Source: Trileptium ribeirensis (lineage: Eukaryota > Nematoda > Enoplea > Enoplida > Thoracostomopsidae). Taken from it: a stretch of 64,000 nucleotides of DNA. Numbering within the stretch: position 1 is the first letter of the stretch; each line of letters starts with the position of its first letter. The stretch spans positions 42,874 to 106,873 of the forward strand of contig JASANE010012050.1 in NCBI GenBank assembly GCA_030248225.1, written 5' to 3'. Under the pieces are notes generated by a model. The model was given only the letters and a program-made list of their open reading frames with translations, had not been told where the DNA came from and made no database searches. The translations under genes and the position numbers were made by a program. Shown here one piece after another: positions 23,830 through 35,698 of the stretch.

Positions 23830-25260
23830 CAATACCAAGCCAGAGAACGGTTCGCCAATGCTTCACAGATTCGCGGATTTCATTCCGGTGAGTCGCGGGC
23901 AGCTTCTTGCAGATTTTCTAATGGGCAGGTCCGCCACTGTGTCCAAGGGAAGTTTTTGAATGCTCGCTCCATATCGAATATAACCAAACGTTTCCAGGTG
24001 ACGATCGCTCGTCCGTGTGGTCTCTTCCGTATTCATCACGAGGTTATATTTAGTATTTGCTTCATGGGAGGATTCATTTGCATTCGTAGTACGTGCCCAA
24101 GCCATTTGAGTCGACGCATCACAACTTTAGTTTCGAGATTCGTTCGTTCACAGCTCCTGGCATAGAGATCCGAATTTGATACATGGCGAAGTCTGGAAAC
24201 GCCTACAATTCGCCGCAGACAGGAAGTATTAAAAACTAGGAGCGAGTAGCTGTCGCTGACCTTGACTGACCATTTTTCAGCGCCGTACAATAGAATCGGC
24301 CGAATAGATGCGTCGCACACTTTCATTTTTGTCGCAACCGAGATCCCTAAAAGTTTTGTGCAATTAGTGGAACGTGAATTGCGGTAGCAATTCAATTACC
24401 AATATCAACATTTGAGGATCCAGTACAGGTTATTATGGATCCTAGATGGCAAAAGCTGTAGACGTTCTCTACAGCTTCTTCGTTTAGTGGGACACTAGAT
24501 TGCGTTATACAGCAACAGGTCAGCAACAGGACCTTAGTCTTTCGAGAGTTTATTTGTAGACCAGCTCTGCTGCGCTCTTGTGGGATGTTTAGCGCTCTTT
24601 GCGGCTAGGCTTCGGTTTCTGCTAGCATGGCAAGATCATCAGTCGGCGTAGTTAAGATCTAGAAAGGAACAATTATTGCTGTTCGCCAAGTATCTGGAAA
24701 CTGCTCTGAGCTCCATACACTTTTTGAAGTCAGACCATCTGAGGTTGACCACCAGCTGTGTCTGGCCTTAAGCCGCCATCTTTTGGTGCTGTCTTATTTT
24801 TATGTTTGACGATGGATAAGCCAATTTCCAGCACGGACGGTGGTAGCTCTTTATCTACTGTGTAGAACCCCTTAAAGACCAGATAGCTTGTTGTGGTAGT
24901 TTCGCGTTTAATAATTCATGAAAATGTTATACCCAGAATGCGATTTTCTCTACGTGTTTGACATAGCTGTGTCTTGTTCTGATGTACGATGACATTTCTA
25001 ACTTCGTTGCATTTTTTGATAACGTTTTGACGAGATCAAGAAGTTAGGTGTAGTCACCGACACTTGAAGCTGTGTTTAGATCGTCTGCAAAAGCCAACCA
25101 CTGTCTGTTATGATCGATAGTGAGGTTTGCGTCTAGGCTTTTTGAGAATATATCTTTGAACATGCCAATCATGAGAATTGAACATCATGCGCGCTGCTGA
25201 TTTCGTTTCGTTATTGACCCGACGAATTTTTCCTTTGGTTGAGCCCGAGCAGCGGCTTAT
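23830..25260 (-). mobile_element. Decayed non-LTR retrotransposon (RTE-like LINE), reverse transcriptase remnants
   Basis: Read on the minus strand, several frames give pieces of a LINE polyprotein. From upstream to downstream these are: a segment ending in QWLAFADDLNTASSVGDY (near 25070-25110); an early RT segment with KHKNKTAPKDGGLRPDT (near 24764-24820); the catalytic block LNYAD/DDLAML near 24625-24655, split by a frameshift; and the post-RT C-terminus (24036-24395, continuing out of frame to about 23830 with RPHGRAIVTWKR). The central palm between the early segment and the catalytic block is missing. The upstream FADD piece duplicates the catalytic motif, so at least two insertions or a rearrangement are present. 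The copy is dead. The clade call rests on the C-terminal motif order and is moderately secure. Confidence 0.8.
24036..24395 (-). pseudogene. LINE C-terminal domain fragment (post-RT region)
   Basis: This 119-codon open segment is the best preserved part of the LINE remnant. It carries the order typical of RTE-type C-termini: RPILLYGAEKWSV, then CLRRIVGVSRLRHVSN, then RRLKWLGHVLRM. In active elements this region follows the reverse transcriptase palm and thumb. Here it is cut off by stops and frameshifts on both sides, and the first methionine is fortuitous. It is not expected to be expressed as a protein. Confidence 0.82.
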
Positions 25261-25540
25261 GCTTCTTTTAACAGAGTATCGTATACGCCAACTTAATACG
25301 TATTAATTCTAACATGGTTTCTTCGCGTTATCCCTTGTTATTAGTAATTGTTTGGTTGTTCCTTTCTGGTTCGTGCGTAAAGGGGGTTTCACTTGTTGAA
25401 TCCGATGTGATCCTACACACAGATTTTCGTAACACAACCCGAGTTCAACCCACGCTCGCTCCGCAACTCTGCAGCGAGTGATGTAACATTTCACTAGGCT
25501 AGGGTCATTCAATAGCATAGTTACAACACGAGATGATTGG

Positions 25541-25610
25541 AGCATGTGGTATAGTGGTAGCACGCTAGTCCTGTAAGCCAGAGGCCCGAGTTCTATTCTG
25601 GTTCTGTGCT
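25541..25610 (+). pseudogene. tRNA-Thr(TGT)-like sequence
   Basis: About 70 bases fold partly as a tRNA. Ends AGCATG and CTGTGCT pair with wobbles, an A-box TGGTATAGTGG is followed by AGCAC, and the anticodon arm CTAGT-CCTGTAA-GCCAG has one mismatch and TGT at the anticodon position. Against function, base 33 is C instead of T, the T-arm pairs poorly, and the B-box reads GAGTTCTATTC, losing the invariant G. A tRNA pseudogene or tRNA-derived SINE head is more likely than a working gene. Confidence 0.6.
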
Positions 25611-27530
25611 GGTTCAACGTAATGATCTCTCGTGGATCTTTTCATCTAAAACTTTTAATATAGTAAAACTGCATAGTAATATCACCATAATTAAAACTAA
25701 TAACTAAAGACTAGTTATTGTTGACATTTGTTAATTATATTGTTCCAAATTTTCAAACCCAATACGATCGAGACATTCACACTCTGTACAAAATTTAAAG
25801 AATCTGGTCTAATTGGCAATGCTGAATTGATACATATAGAATTTTACAGAGTTTGAGCTTAATCTCTTCAAATGTAGGAAAAACTTGACTAGGGTATTTT
25901 AGACAGAGCGTATTCCAGTACGGCATGAGGAGATTTAAAGGCATTTAGCCGTGTTCTAGACGCAAAGTTTGGAATAAGACTTTTATGTAAAACGGTAACG
26001 CCAAAGCTTTTGTAGAACTAAGGCAATACAATTACTATTAATACAAATTACTATCGTTTTTTCTTTCATGTTGAACAATAGAGCACTAATTTTAATGTTT
26101 AGTATAATATAAAACAATTAAGTTACATCGCCAGTAACTCATGTACGAAATCACTTGTAATTTTCACAAATAGAGGTATAAAAGCTTTTGCTTCTATTTC
26201 CCTTGTTGCCAAGTTGAGCCAAAACAACCCATCTTTTCACTACTAAATTTCAAATTCTTTGAATCTCATCGAGTACTTCTTCCTTGCACTTGGGTGTAAA
26301 AATTTATTAGTACACATTTTGATTCATACTTTTCAACACACTACAGCTTTAAAAATCTATGCTATAAAAATTAATACTTTCAATTAGTCTTTGCGGCAGT
26401 TGGATCTGCTCACTCCTGGAGCTTAGTATGGATTTAAGCACATTTACTTTTCCCGAACCAATGAAGATTAACGGATGTGAATATTACCGTGGGTAGTCAA
26501 ACCTTATTTGATATGTACTATCGATCTTTGCGACATATCGTCGATGTTTGGATAGCAGGATTATATTACACACTGACTTATGAGTTAGTAGTTGTTCTTT
26601 ATTTACCAAGGTGCAGAACTCACAGCTAGGAAAATACCTTAACTAATGTGTCCTCTGGATGAACTGCCAAGTATTCACCTACGTACCTTAGCAGACTGTT
26701 ATTTAGTTACCAATTCTTAGCACGCAGAGCTACTGTCTGACAGATGTTCAACACCCAGCCGACAGGTGACGTTGTATACTTTCGAAAAAATATGGGTACT
26801 CCGTGTCTCCGAAGTCTTATCACCATTGGCATTGTTTATTTTTACCCTTTAAGAAATTATAAGTAAACACCGACAATCGAGTACATCACATGGAAAAGCT
26901 TCGTCGAGTTTTATAAATGGACCTGTCCGACTCATGTATGCGTTGCCATCCGTCGTATTTTCTTTGACTAGGCGAGCGTTGCCTGCCTATGTTTGCTCAG
27001 CTTTGTTTTATGTGCATTATATATATCCGTATATAATATATCTTCGATTCTCCATTTTGTCTACACGCTTTTATATATTTATTCGTTTCTCACTGCTACT
27101 ATTACTTTACTCGCTTTGTTGGCTGTCATTTTAAAATACAACGAAATTGTTTCAGAAATAATGGGTGTCATGGCTTTATCGACGCGGGATTTGTTTGTGG
27201 TGTCAAGTTTTGAAAAAATGTGAAGGCTTTTATTTAGGATAGCTATCATATTTGTGTGTAGGCAACATTTATTCTAATTTTGTTGTGGATAGATAATGAT
27301 ATCGCCATTCGTTGGTCTTTCTTGTTTCAGGCATATAGACAACGTATTGTAGTGCGATCCCGACAGTAATTAAGAATTTCTTTTATAAAAAACATATTAT
27401 ATTACCTTGGTGTCTCTTCATTACCAGATTGTTCTATCGTTGCAGACAATAATAGCCAAGTTGGATGTGCAAAATTCGATGTGGTCTTTTAAATTCTGTT
27501 CGACAAAAGCCTGAAATATATGTCTCACAG
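25611..27530. other. Long stretch without recognisable gene
   Basis: No repeat units, RNA genes or supported exons. The overlapping frames at 26934-27223 are driven by a T-rich run. Confidence 0.5.
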
Positions 27531-27712
27531 GTGCCAGAAAAGCGCTGATCCTTTTAAGGGACGGAGGACGCCTTTCTTAAGCCATATCGACCCCTCTCCA
27601 AACCATCTATTTTCCAATGCTGACGTACCTTGGACACCTATGATATATATGCAAAACGATTTAACGGAGTCAAGCCAACAAGCTATTGTGACCCAAATTT
27701 TCGCACAAAACA
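27531..27712 (+). CDS. Candidate internal exon (weak)
   Basis: A 182-bp open segment is bounded by a possible acceptor (TATGTCTCACAG, ending 27530) and a possible donor (AACA then GTAAGC at 27713). In the plus frame it encodes about 60 residues of ordinary, non-repetitive composition, including GRRTPFLSHIDPSPNHLF and PWTPMIYMQNDL. The frame continues past the donor to a stop at 27760. No family is recognised, the polypyrimidine tract is weak, and the antisense strand is also open (27525-27737), so chance is a serious alternative. If real, it would belong to a gene whose other exons I could not find. Confidence 0.25.
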
Positions 27713-30700
27713 GTAAGCGACGCTTCATGAAAGTCATGAGGCTAACGACTTATTTTCTTTAAAGTATTATTTTATACCTGATATATATTAAAACAACCAT
27801 GTAGCAAGATACAGCAGCAGGTATATAAAGTTAACCTAATTAAAATGACGTAGCACAGTACAATTAGACAACCTTAATATAATGCTAATTGTTCCTAAGT
27901 AAAATAAGAATATGTCATGTAGCATAAAACTCAATGAGTTTCTGAATTTTTCGCAGTTTCTACACATTTAAACTTATTGGATATGCAATAGTTATTACCT
28001 TTCTGCATTGCTTTCCAACGCGATTTTTACTGCAATCATTAAAATTTATATCTATTTCATCGATATTTAAAAGCGTTCCAAGAAATGTCAATTTTATTTT
28101 CATGGACCACATGATTTCATATACTATTGTAAATGTATAAATAAAGGCCAAACAGATATTTCATTTCGCACAAAACTGCCAGAAATTCATCATTTAAAAT
28201 TTCATTATTTTATGTTTAAGTTAGTTTTTCTTATCCTGAAACCGCTCAAATCTATAAAACTATCCTTTTATTGCTTTATTTTTCTGTCATCTAACTTTAA
28301 CTAATGTTTTTTAATTCAGTCTTGATGTATAACTTGCTGAAAATCAATGTATTTTCAATGGCTATACAGTGTAATTGACTTTCCTAAACTTCTACAAGAA
28401 GAATATTCAGTAGCGAGAAAAATGAATATAAATAGTAAGCTGTCAATTACTAATAAGCTATCGCTATACTAAAATCGTATATCCAGAATGTATAACCGTA
28501 GTAACAATTTATAGGAATTCGATTGACATTTCATTAGTTGTGTTAGAGTATGCATATGCGGTACAGTATCCCATAATTTTAATGATATAGATATTTGGAT
28601 TATACCCAAAGATCCACAAACGTGGGTGTCTGCCCGAAATCAAAATAAAGATGTAACGTTGCATTAATACAGTTCAAAACATCATACTTTGAACAGTCAA
28701 TCTGGCTATTTGATCTCTGCGACGGTTTATTTGTAGCATATAATCTTTCGATTTGTTGTTTTGTTTTTAGGGTTAATTAATTTTCAGACCATTCACAGTA
28801 TTAAAGCCAAAATGATATTTTTGAAGTCTTTCACTCTATTTATAATTAATATTCGTCTTCGATATTATAGTGGTTAATTTAATAATTCGAAAAACGTTGT
28901 TTGGATTATCAGGAATTGTGACAAATGAAACTGTCGTAGAGGATAGTATTGAGGCTTATTGAATCAAAAATAAAAAAGAGTAATATTTAGGTAATATAGC
29001 AGTAATATACATCAAAAATAAGATATTCTGCATTTTTACAGGTAATTAAGGAGTTATCTAAGAAATTTAGATTGAGACGCTCTGCTTATAACTTCAATAC
29101 AATCTGTTTTTTACGAAACCCGAAAACTATTGATCATGGAAAGACACACTTTCGCACTCTGAACGACCATTTAGCCTCTAAAGCCTTTTCAAATTTCACA
29201 AAACGTAACATAGAATAACAAGATTTAGCATACAGCAATATTGCTTGTTTCAATCAAAAACTCGCCAGCTTGCAAAAATTTTAAGTTATCTGTATATAAG
29301 CCGCTTTGAATCGTATGTTTACTACTGCCTGATTGAATCAAATGTATATTACTAATTAGAGCTCGAAATTTTTGGCGGCTTTCATAATACGTCCCGCTAA
29401 TAACGTGTGAGCTCCGTATTTGCAGATTCATATTTTTGGCGACAGGAATATCAACCATTGCTTATGAGTTGGTATAGTGTAAACGCATAACAAAAACCTT
29501 TTTAACCTGTCGTTATCGCGAATTTTGAGGTTTCAGAACGATGATTAACCTAAGAGCGAGACGTTTTGCGAAGTAAGGAGTAGTTGGACAGTAGAATGCG
29601 GTCATGGCAGGGCGCGCTAAAGTTTCTGGCTTTTAGTATAACTCATTTCATTTTAAACCACCATTACATACACGTTTCCCAATCCATCGGCATTATTTCG
29701 TTCCATTAACTTCAAAACGAAGCTTAAAATATTTCTTTACTTTTCAACTTTCACACAAGACTTCACAGCTCATAACTGCATATATCAGGAAGCAATTAAG
29801 CTTCGAGTTTCGTAATATATCTGACCTAGATTAAGTGTTCAATTATTGTAGTATTTCTGTTACATTCATAGGAAACGCTTGATGAAAATAGTAGTATTGA
29901 CTAAGTCTTGGGTAGATTGATATTTCACCTAATAGATATAAGTTTATACGGTCGCCAAAGTTAATTTGCTAATTCAGCAGTTGTATGAGTTTCATTGCCG
30001 CGTTGTACGATATGACTATAGCTGACACGCTTTCACAATGTAATATATTTACTTTTATGAAAGAAAATTCGTGTAACAAAATAGGTACACACTGTCTCAT
30101 ATCAGGCATATAAAACAGCTCGTTGTCGGAAAGTCAATTTGAAGTTGAAATTTCGTAAAAGAAGCTGACTTATAATTTTTCTCCAAGGCAATATGTCTCA
30201 GCATTGTATAAATTGCGAGATCATTAATGGTTCAATGAAAAATTTAGCATCGATGTATCTATATATTTATAAAAGCATAAACATTTTAGAAGGAAAACGC
30301 GAAAGGCATAAAACAAGTCCATGAGAACAACAAAAACATACATAACTTTTTTAACTCAATGTTGTTAATAATACAGCAGCTAAATGCGTTTCGTTATTTC
30401 GTTGAGGTCGCTGCATTACATGAAGAAAAGTATTCATAAGGTCGCGAAAAATTCAATAATATATAAGGTTTTATATTTAAACTTTCATGTTTTAATAATC
30501 CGTACTGCAGTAATGACTATTTTGATGAAGATTTTTAAAAAGTATTAGCCCGTAATTACAATTGAGTCGAACTACAGCTGTGACTACATATAATATTACG
30601 GATGTTCATGAAATGAATTAATTACCAGTAAGCTATTAATGCTTTATGTATGCATATGCATGTATATTGTTTATAAATAAGTTGTAGTTTATACAATGTT

Positions 30701-33285
30701 ACATTCTTTATGACGCAGTTTTTGATAAATTTTGTAGCGCCGAATTGCGTTGTGGGATTTACCCATAGTCTGACATTGTACGTCCACCACAATTTATGAA
30801 GGGTGACACGACGACAACGTCTGAGACAAAAAGTTAGACAATTCAACTGCACTCCAACTAACTTTATAATGAAACATATAAAATATCTAGATGCTGCAGA
30901 GATTAAGGATTAAAACATGTTTTTGTTTATTCTTGTAGTACATATAAATGCCTAGTTTGACAAAAGTTGAAAACAAAGGCGCAGCCTGACGGCTGTGACA
31001 ATAACGTATTTTTGCTTCGTCCCAAATTATTTGTCACTTTATGATTGGAACGTTGGCGTAGTGTAAATTTGATCATGTGCTATAAAACTAACATTTATCG
31101 CTGAATATACTCCTGCTGACTTTACAGACATATATGCAAACACAGATGTGCGTAAATTTTTATATGACTTTCGTGCCACCGTCTTAGTGGGAAGGCTTTG
31201 CTCCATCATGTGAAAACAGGGTTGTTTTGTACCAAATCAATACACATGTGGAGACAGGAATACTCCTTGGTAAGGAATACTTGAACACAGTGTTGCAAGA
31301 GCCATACCCGCAAGAAAAGTACTAACACAGCGATTGCCCCATACTTAACGTGATCATATAATCCATAAATCAGACACATTCGCCGTATATTTGTGAAACT
31401 GCTATGGGGCTTCAATTTTATAACAAAACTTATCGACGTTGGTGTTTGCTTCACCTGTTGTTATGTATATATACAGCAACCTTCATGTAAACCCAAAATA
31501 AATTTACTGAAACACTTATCCTATGCGCTTATGAATTATTAAACCCAACCGTGTGATATTACATATTTCAATGTGATATTGTTTCTAACCCAGTTAAAAG
31601 TGGCAATAGCTTGCAGCTATGTCATCTGGAATACATATGTACCCGTGATTCTGGTAACTCTACCGGCGGTCTTGCACCACGGTTTCAAACCTAAGACTAA
31701 TTAAGGAGCAGATGAATATAAATATGATCAAATAATACAATTGGCAATCTTATCCTGGCAGTATAAATTTTAACCTCGTGGCGAATCCTTTGGCAGCTCG
31801 TTTTTCGTGTTCCAGAATTTGTGTTGTAATGAAGGGTCTTGGTATAAGTTAAGCGTCCGACGTCCTAAATTCAATTCAACCTATTCCAGATGATATTGCA
31901 GATATAGAAAAAATAGCGACGCACGATGATATTAACAGCTGTTTGTTGCAAAGAGTGCCACACGCAGTGTTCTTTTAATTTAAGTTTCTCATCTGAGAAG
32001 TCGAAAGCAACCGAACTTTAAGTCATATCACTCAGAGGGGCAATAATTAGTCGTTCGCTCATACGGATGACAGTAGCGCGTGCATCCTTGGAGCACGTGT
32101 ACTGTTAAAACTGCGTATCGAGGCATGTGGTTCCTGTTGTTAAAATTCATGTGCCCTATTGAGACCTACTTGTTTCACTTGGATAGATCAGGTATCTGTT
32201 TGGGTCCGCTCTCTGATGAATACCACATATTTTTAGCTCGATTTGAAAGCGGCTTCATCAGTAAAAATTATGGCCTTAAAAGTTTACAGGCAAGTAATTG
32301 CTTCAGAAGGAAAGTTTAAGGAACACTTTGTCGTGAAAAATCCTGGTCACTTGCGAATTCCAGTCCTCTTAATAAATGTATGTATTATGACTCAAAAAAT
32401 CCATGATATTTTTAAACATTGAGTAACAAAAACATTATAATTATTGTTGGGCTTACCCTAGGTAATAAGAACCATTAGGCCAATAGTCACTTTAAATATT
32501 TGAAAGATCGCATAGTTAAAATATTTTAAGTAATCAACTAAAGTGATAAAAGAGCATGGCAAGAAGTATTTATCACATATTACACATTAACATTGCTTTG
32601 AGAATTTTGATTTAATTAGAAATTAAATGTCATTCAAATGACCCGACCACAGTTATTAAAACGTGGCCTGGGGTCTTAGCACTGTCCCCGTCTATCAATC
32701 CAGTAGTTAGATGTTCAACTCTTATCGGCAACTTTTTTGCGTTTTCAGTAGTTTTATTACAGTAAATAAATATGGGAGCATGACGTATAGGCACATAATA
32801 AGATTAACAGAGGATTAATTTTTACGTTATTTGTCAAGCATTTAGGTCCTGAATAAAACTTTACGAAAACACGTTTTCCGTTTTTGTATGAACTGGTGAT
32901 TTACAATTTGCCTGCAAAAATACCAAAGTAAATTAAACCGGGCGCAACACTAGGGGCACCTATTTCTTACCAGCTATAACCGGAAATGCTACATGTTCCA
33001 GGCTGCCAACAAATCAGAAGAAGTCAACAATAGACATATAATTTTGCTATGTTAATTATGAAATATTGTATCTTTTCGAAATGTCTCGACTCAAGACTGA
33101 CAACATGAATGAAGTTGCGTAATCGGTGCACTTTCATCATACAAAAATTATGTAATGATTAAACTAAACATTGTTAAATACAGAAATCGCCGCAAAATGT
33201 TTCTTAAATATTGTAAACGCCACGGTCAACGTCAAATATTTATAGTAGTATTATACGATGTAATCTAGCTTATTGAGTGAAGCGA
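27713..33285. other. 5.5-kb stretch without recognisable gene
   Basis: Continuous AT-rich DNA with only short scattered frames of 63-82 codons on both strands, none with a motif. No tandem, inverted or transposon-terminal structure was noticed. It could be intronic to the gene ending at 53813 or intergenic; the sequence alone does not decide. Confidence 0.5.
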
Positions 33286-33605
33286 AGCGTTTTTGTTTTC
33301 GTCAGGTGGAGGAAATCGGCACCGTCTGCCCTTCCGTCCGTCCGGCCGTTGATCTTCTCAATAACTACTGAGCCGATTAAAATTTTTCTGTTTGAAAGGT
33401 CTAAATCGATTATGTGCAAGACATAAATTCTGTCAAAATTTGCTTTAGTTAATTAGTAATTACCTGTTATCCTATCTTTTAGCATTTTCAAACAAAGATT
33501 ACAGATCTTTCGATGAATAATTAATGTAAAGCTATTTCGGTGCATATACTACATCTCGCGGTGGTGAGCGTGAATCAGGCGTTTATTACTATTCGAGAAA
33601 GTTAA
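33286..33605 (+). repeat. Leader of the TTAATTA repeat block
   Basis: Contains a CTTCCGTCCGTCCGGCC run, then CTCAATAACTACTGAGCCGA and a TTAGTTAATTAGTAATTA word that anticipates the tandem units starting at 33606. It looks like the non-repeated lead-in of the same dispersed element. Confidence 0.5.
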
Positions 33606-34047
33606 AAACATGCAAATTAGTTAATTAATTAGCTAATTGCTAATTAATTATTAATTAGCTAAAATTTTTGAAAATCTTCGAAGTGGTCAGAAATGAAAGA
33701 TAAATTGCAGACAGGGGTTCTATGATGCTGATCACGAAGATAATATTTCTGAAGCTCGAAAACTTGGCCGTATATGCTAATTAGTTAATTCATTAATTAA
33801 TTAGCTAATTAGGTAATTTATGCAAATTTTAAAATCACTTTAAAATTGCTAATTGGTTGGGCTAAGGGGCTTTCTGTGTCGCTGATCACACGCATATGAC
33901 ATTTCTGAAGCCCTAAAACTTGGCCGTATATGCTCATTAGTTAATTAAGTAATTAGCTAATTCAATAATAGTATGCAAATTTTAAAATCTCTTCAAAATT
34001 GCTAATTTGTTTCGCTCGGGGGTTTTCGATGTCTCTGATCGTAAATC
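33606..34047 (+). repeat. Tandem repeat, three units of about 120-165 bp, TTAATTA-rich
   Basis: Units start near 33606, 33773 and 33930. Each opens with an ATGC(A/T)AATTAGTTAATTA-type run of overlapping TTAATTA/TAGCTAATT palindromes, passes through AAAATTGCTAATT and CTGATCA words, and the first two end with AAACTTGGCCGTAT. The third stops early. No frame is present. Confidence 0.82.
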
Positions 34048-34200
34048 TGTGGATTATTAAAGTGAATTTATGTGAAATAACAGCCTAACGACTACGCCTA
34101 AGTCGTTAGCCAATGGACGGATTCAGTTGCTTTACCATTAGACTTAATCTTCTTATAGCTAGCCCAAATTTATAGATTGCAAAAAATATGGCCCTAGTGG

Positions 34201-34265
34201 ACAGTTTCTGACCCGCCTCGTTTATCTGAGTCAAATAGACTCAAAATTGTCGCTGTATCTTAATG
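34201..34265 (+). repeat. Diverged copy of the repeat found inside the hAT element
   Basis: ACCCGCCTCG and CTCAAAATTGTCGCTGTAT align with ACCGCCTCGACGA and TTAAAATTGTCGTTGCAT of 10803-10890. This is a short dispersed relic. Confidence 0.5.
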
Positions 34266-34629
34266 TATTCTCATTTTATAGTCGTTTTTGACAAATTATA
34301 TAGCCCAGAAGCATTCCAGGAATGCACAAAATAATGGCTCATTGCGTTACTTATTACTTGAAAGATAGGATTCAGCTATTTTATAATGTACATAGTTTAG
34401 GATTCGCGAAATTTGCTAAATGATTATTTTAAGTTTGTTTGTCGCTCAAACCGCGTTTGTGTAAAAATTCTTTTCTGTAAGTCTTCGTCACTCATATATA
34501 TTCGCTGGATTGATGATTTTTTATATATATTCGGCGGCGTAGTATATATAATCAATTTGCGCGTCGAAAAAAGAATTAGCTTTGTGTTTGCGTTGCGGCA
34601 ATGATTTTCCGGTCAAATTCTAACGAAGC

Positions 34630-34880
34630 TGCCCCGACTTGGAGACACCACAGACATCAGTTCCAAAAACGGAGTCCACTAATAAGAAACATTGCACAGT
34701 GCCCGACAACTTTGCTGTTGCACAATTTTTTTATAAGAGCAACAGCTTTGAATCTATAAGCGAAAGTTTAAAAATACTTTAAAAAGTGACATTTTAGCAA
34801 TTTCGACAAAGCACGTTTGTGGTTTGTAGGAGATGAACGTTGGGATTATGGGGTTATCTAACTCGTTAAACACGTTGATT
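34630..34880 (+). repeat. Dispersed repeat, copy 2 of a pair
   Basis: GCGAAAGTTTAAAAATACTT and AAAAAGTGACATTTTAG match 19560-19800. The region before the core again has a stem-like GTGCCCGACAAC/GTTGCAC pair. Confidence 0.55.
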
Positions 34881-35325
34881 TCATTGTTTTTAGACGTACA
34901 CGGGATATGATTTAAAACTTGCTAAATGGTACTGGGTCTAATGTTGCTAAATTTAGGTACCGATAATTGTCGCAGTTTTGTGTTTTTCAAGCTTGTTATG
35001 GGTTGAAAGTTTATAGAACGTGTCTTTTTATTTTTGGGTCTCTTGAATATAATTAAAACAGCTGCGGTTGTGTGATATGTATGTATTTAATAGGGAATTG
35101 CTAGCTGCCTAGAGCATGAAAAATAATGAATGAAACCGTAATATTATTGAATGTTGTAATTTATAAATTTAGACGGTCTCCGTCTTTTTGCTTACCGGAG
35201 GAAAAATAAAAGGTTTTTCGGTATTGATATGTGTGCAGTGAAAATGGTCATAATGTCACAAGTATAATTGCTTTTCAGTACTGTTATGGTGGTTTAAAAA
35301 GCTGCATTTGGAACCTCGAAATTGC
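34881..35325. other. Unannotated stretch
   Basis: No repeat unit, splice-flanked frame or RNA gene was recognised between the dispersed repeat and the 126-bp triplicate. Confidence 0.45.
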
Positions 35326-35698
35326 CACTAACGAATACTAGTCACACTTCGTTTCCCTTTTTATTACCAGGTTATTGTTTATTATTTGCAATGGGCAACT
35401 TTATTTTTACCTAACACAGAATTTATAATCCCTATACACAATTTAAATGGTCACTAACGAATACTAGTCACACTTCGTTTCCCTTTTTATTACCAGGTTA
35501 TTGTTTATTATTTGCAAATGGGCAACTTTATTTTTACCTAACACAGAATTTATAATCCCTATACACAATTTAAATGGTCACTAACGAATACTAGTCACAC
35601 TTCTTTTCCCTTTTTATTACCAGGTTATTGTTTATTATTTGCAATGGGCAACTTTATTTTTACCTAACACAGAATTTATAATCCCTATACACAATTTA
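35326..35698 (+). repeat. 126-bp tandem repeat, three nearly identical units
   Basis: Units start at 35326, 35452 and 35579 with CACTAACGAATACTAGTCAC. They differ by single bases only: one extra A in unit 2 (TGCAAATGGGC) and one G-to-T change in unit 3 (CTTCTTTTCC). The near-identity points to very recent amplification, or to an assembly duplication. Confidence 0.97.

Noticed and set aside
23710..24165. 151-codon plus-strand frame as a gene
   Set aside because: It is antisense to the LINE C-terminal remnant, whose motifs are clear on the minus strand.
25541..25610. Functional tRNA-Thr gene
   Set aside because: T33 is replaced by C, the B-box lacks the invariant G and the T-stem pairs poorly.
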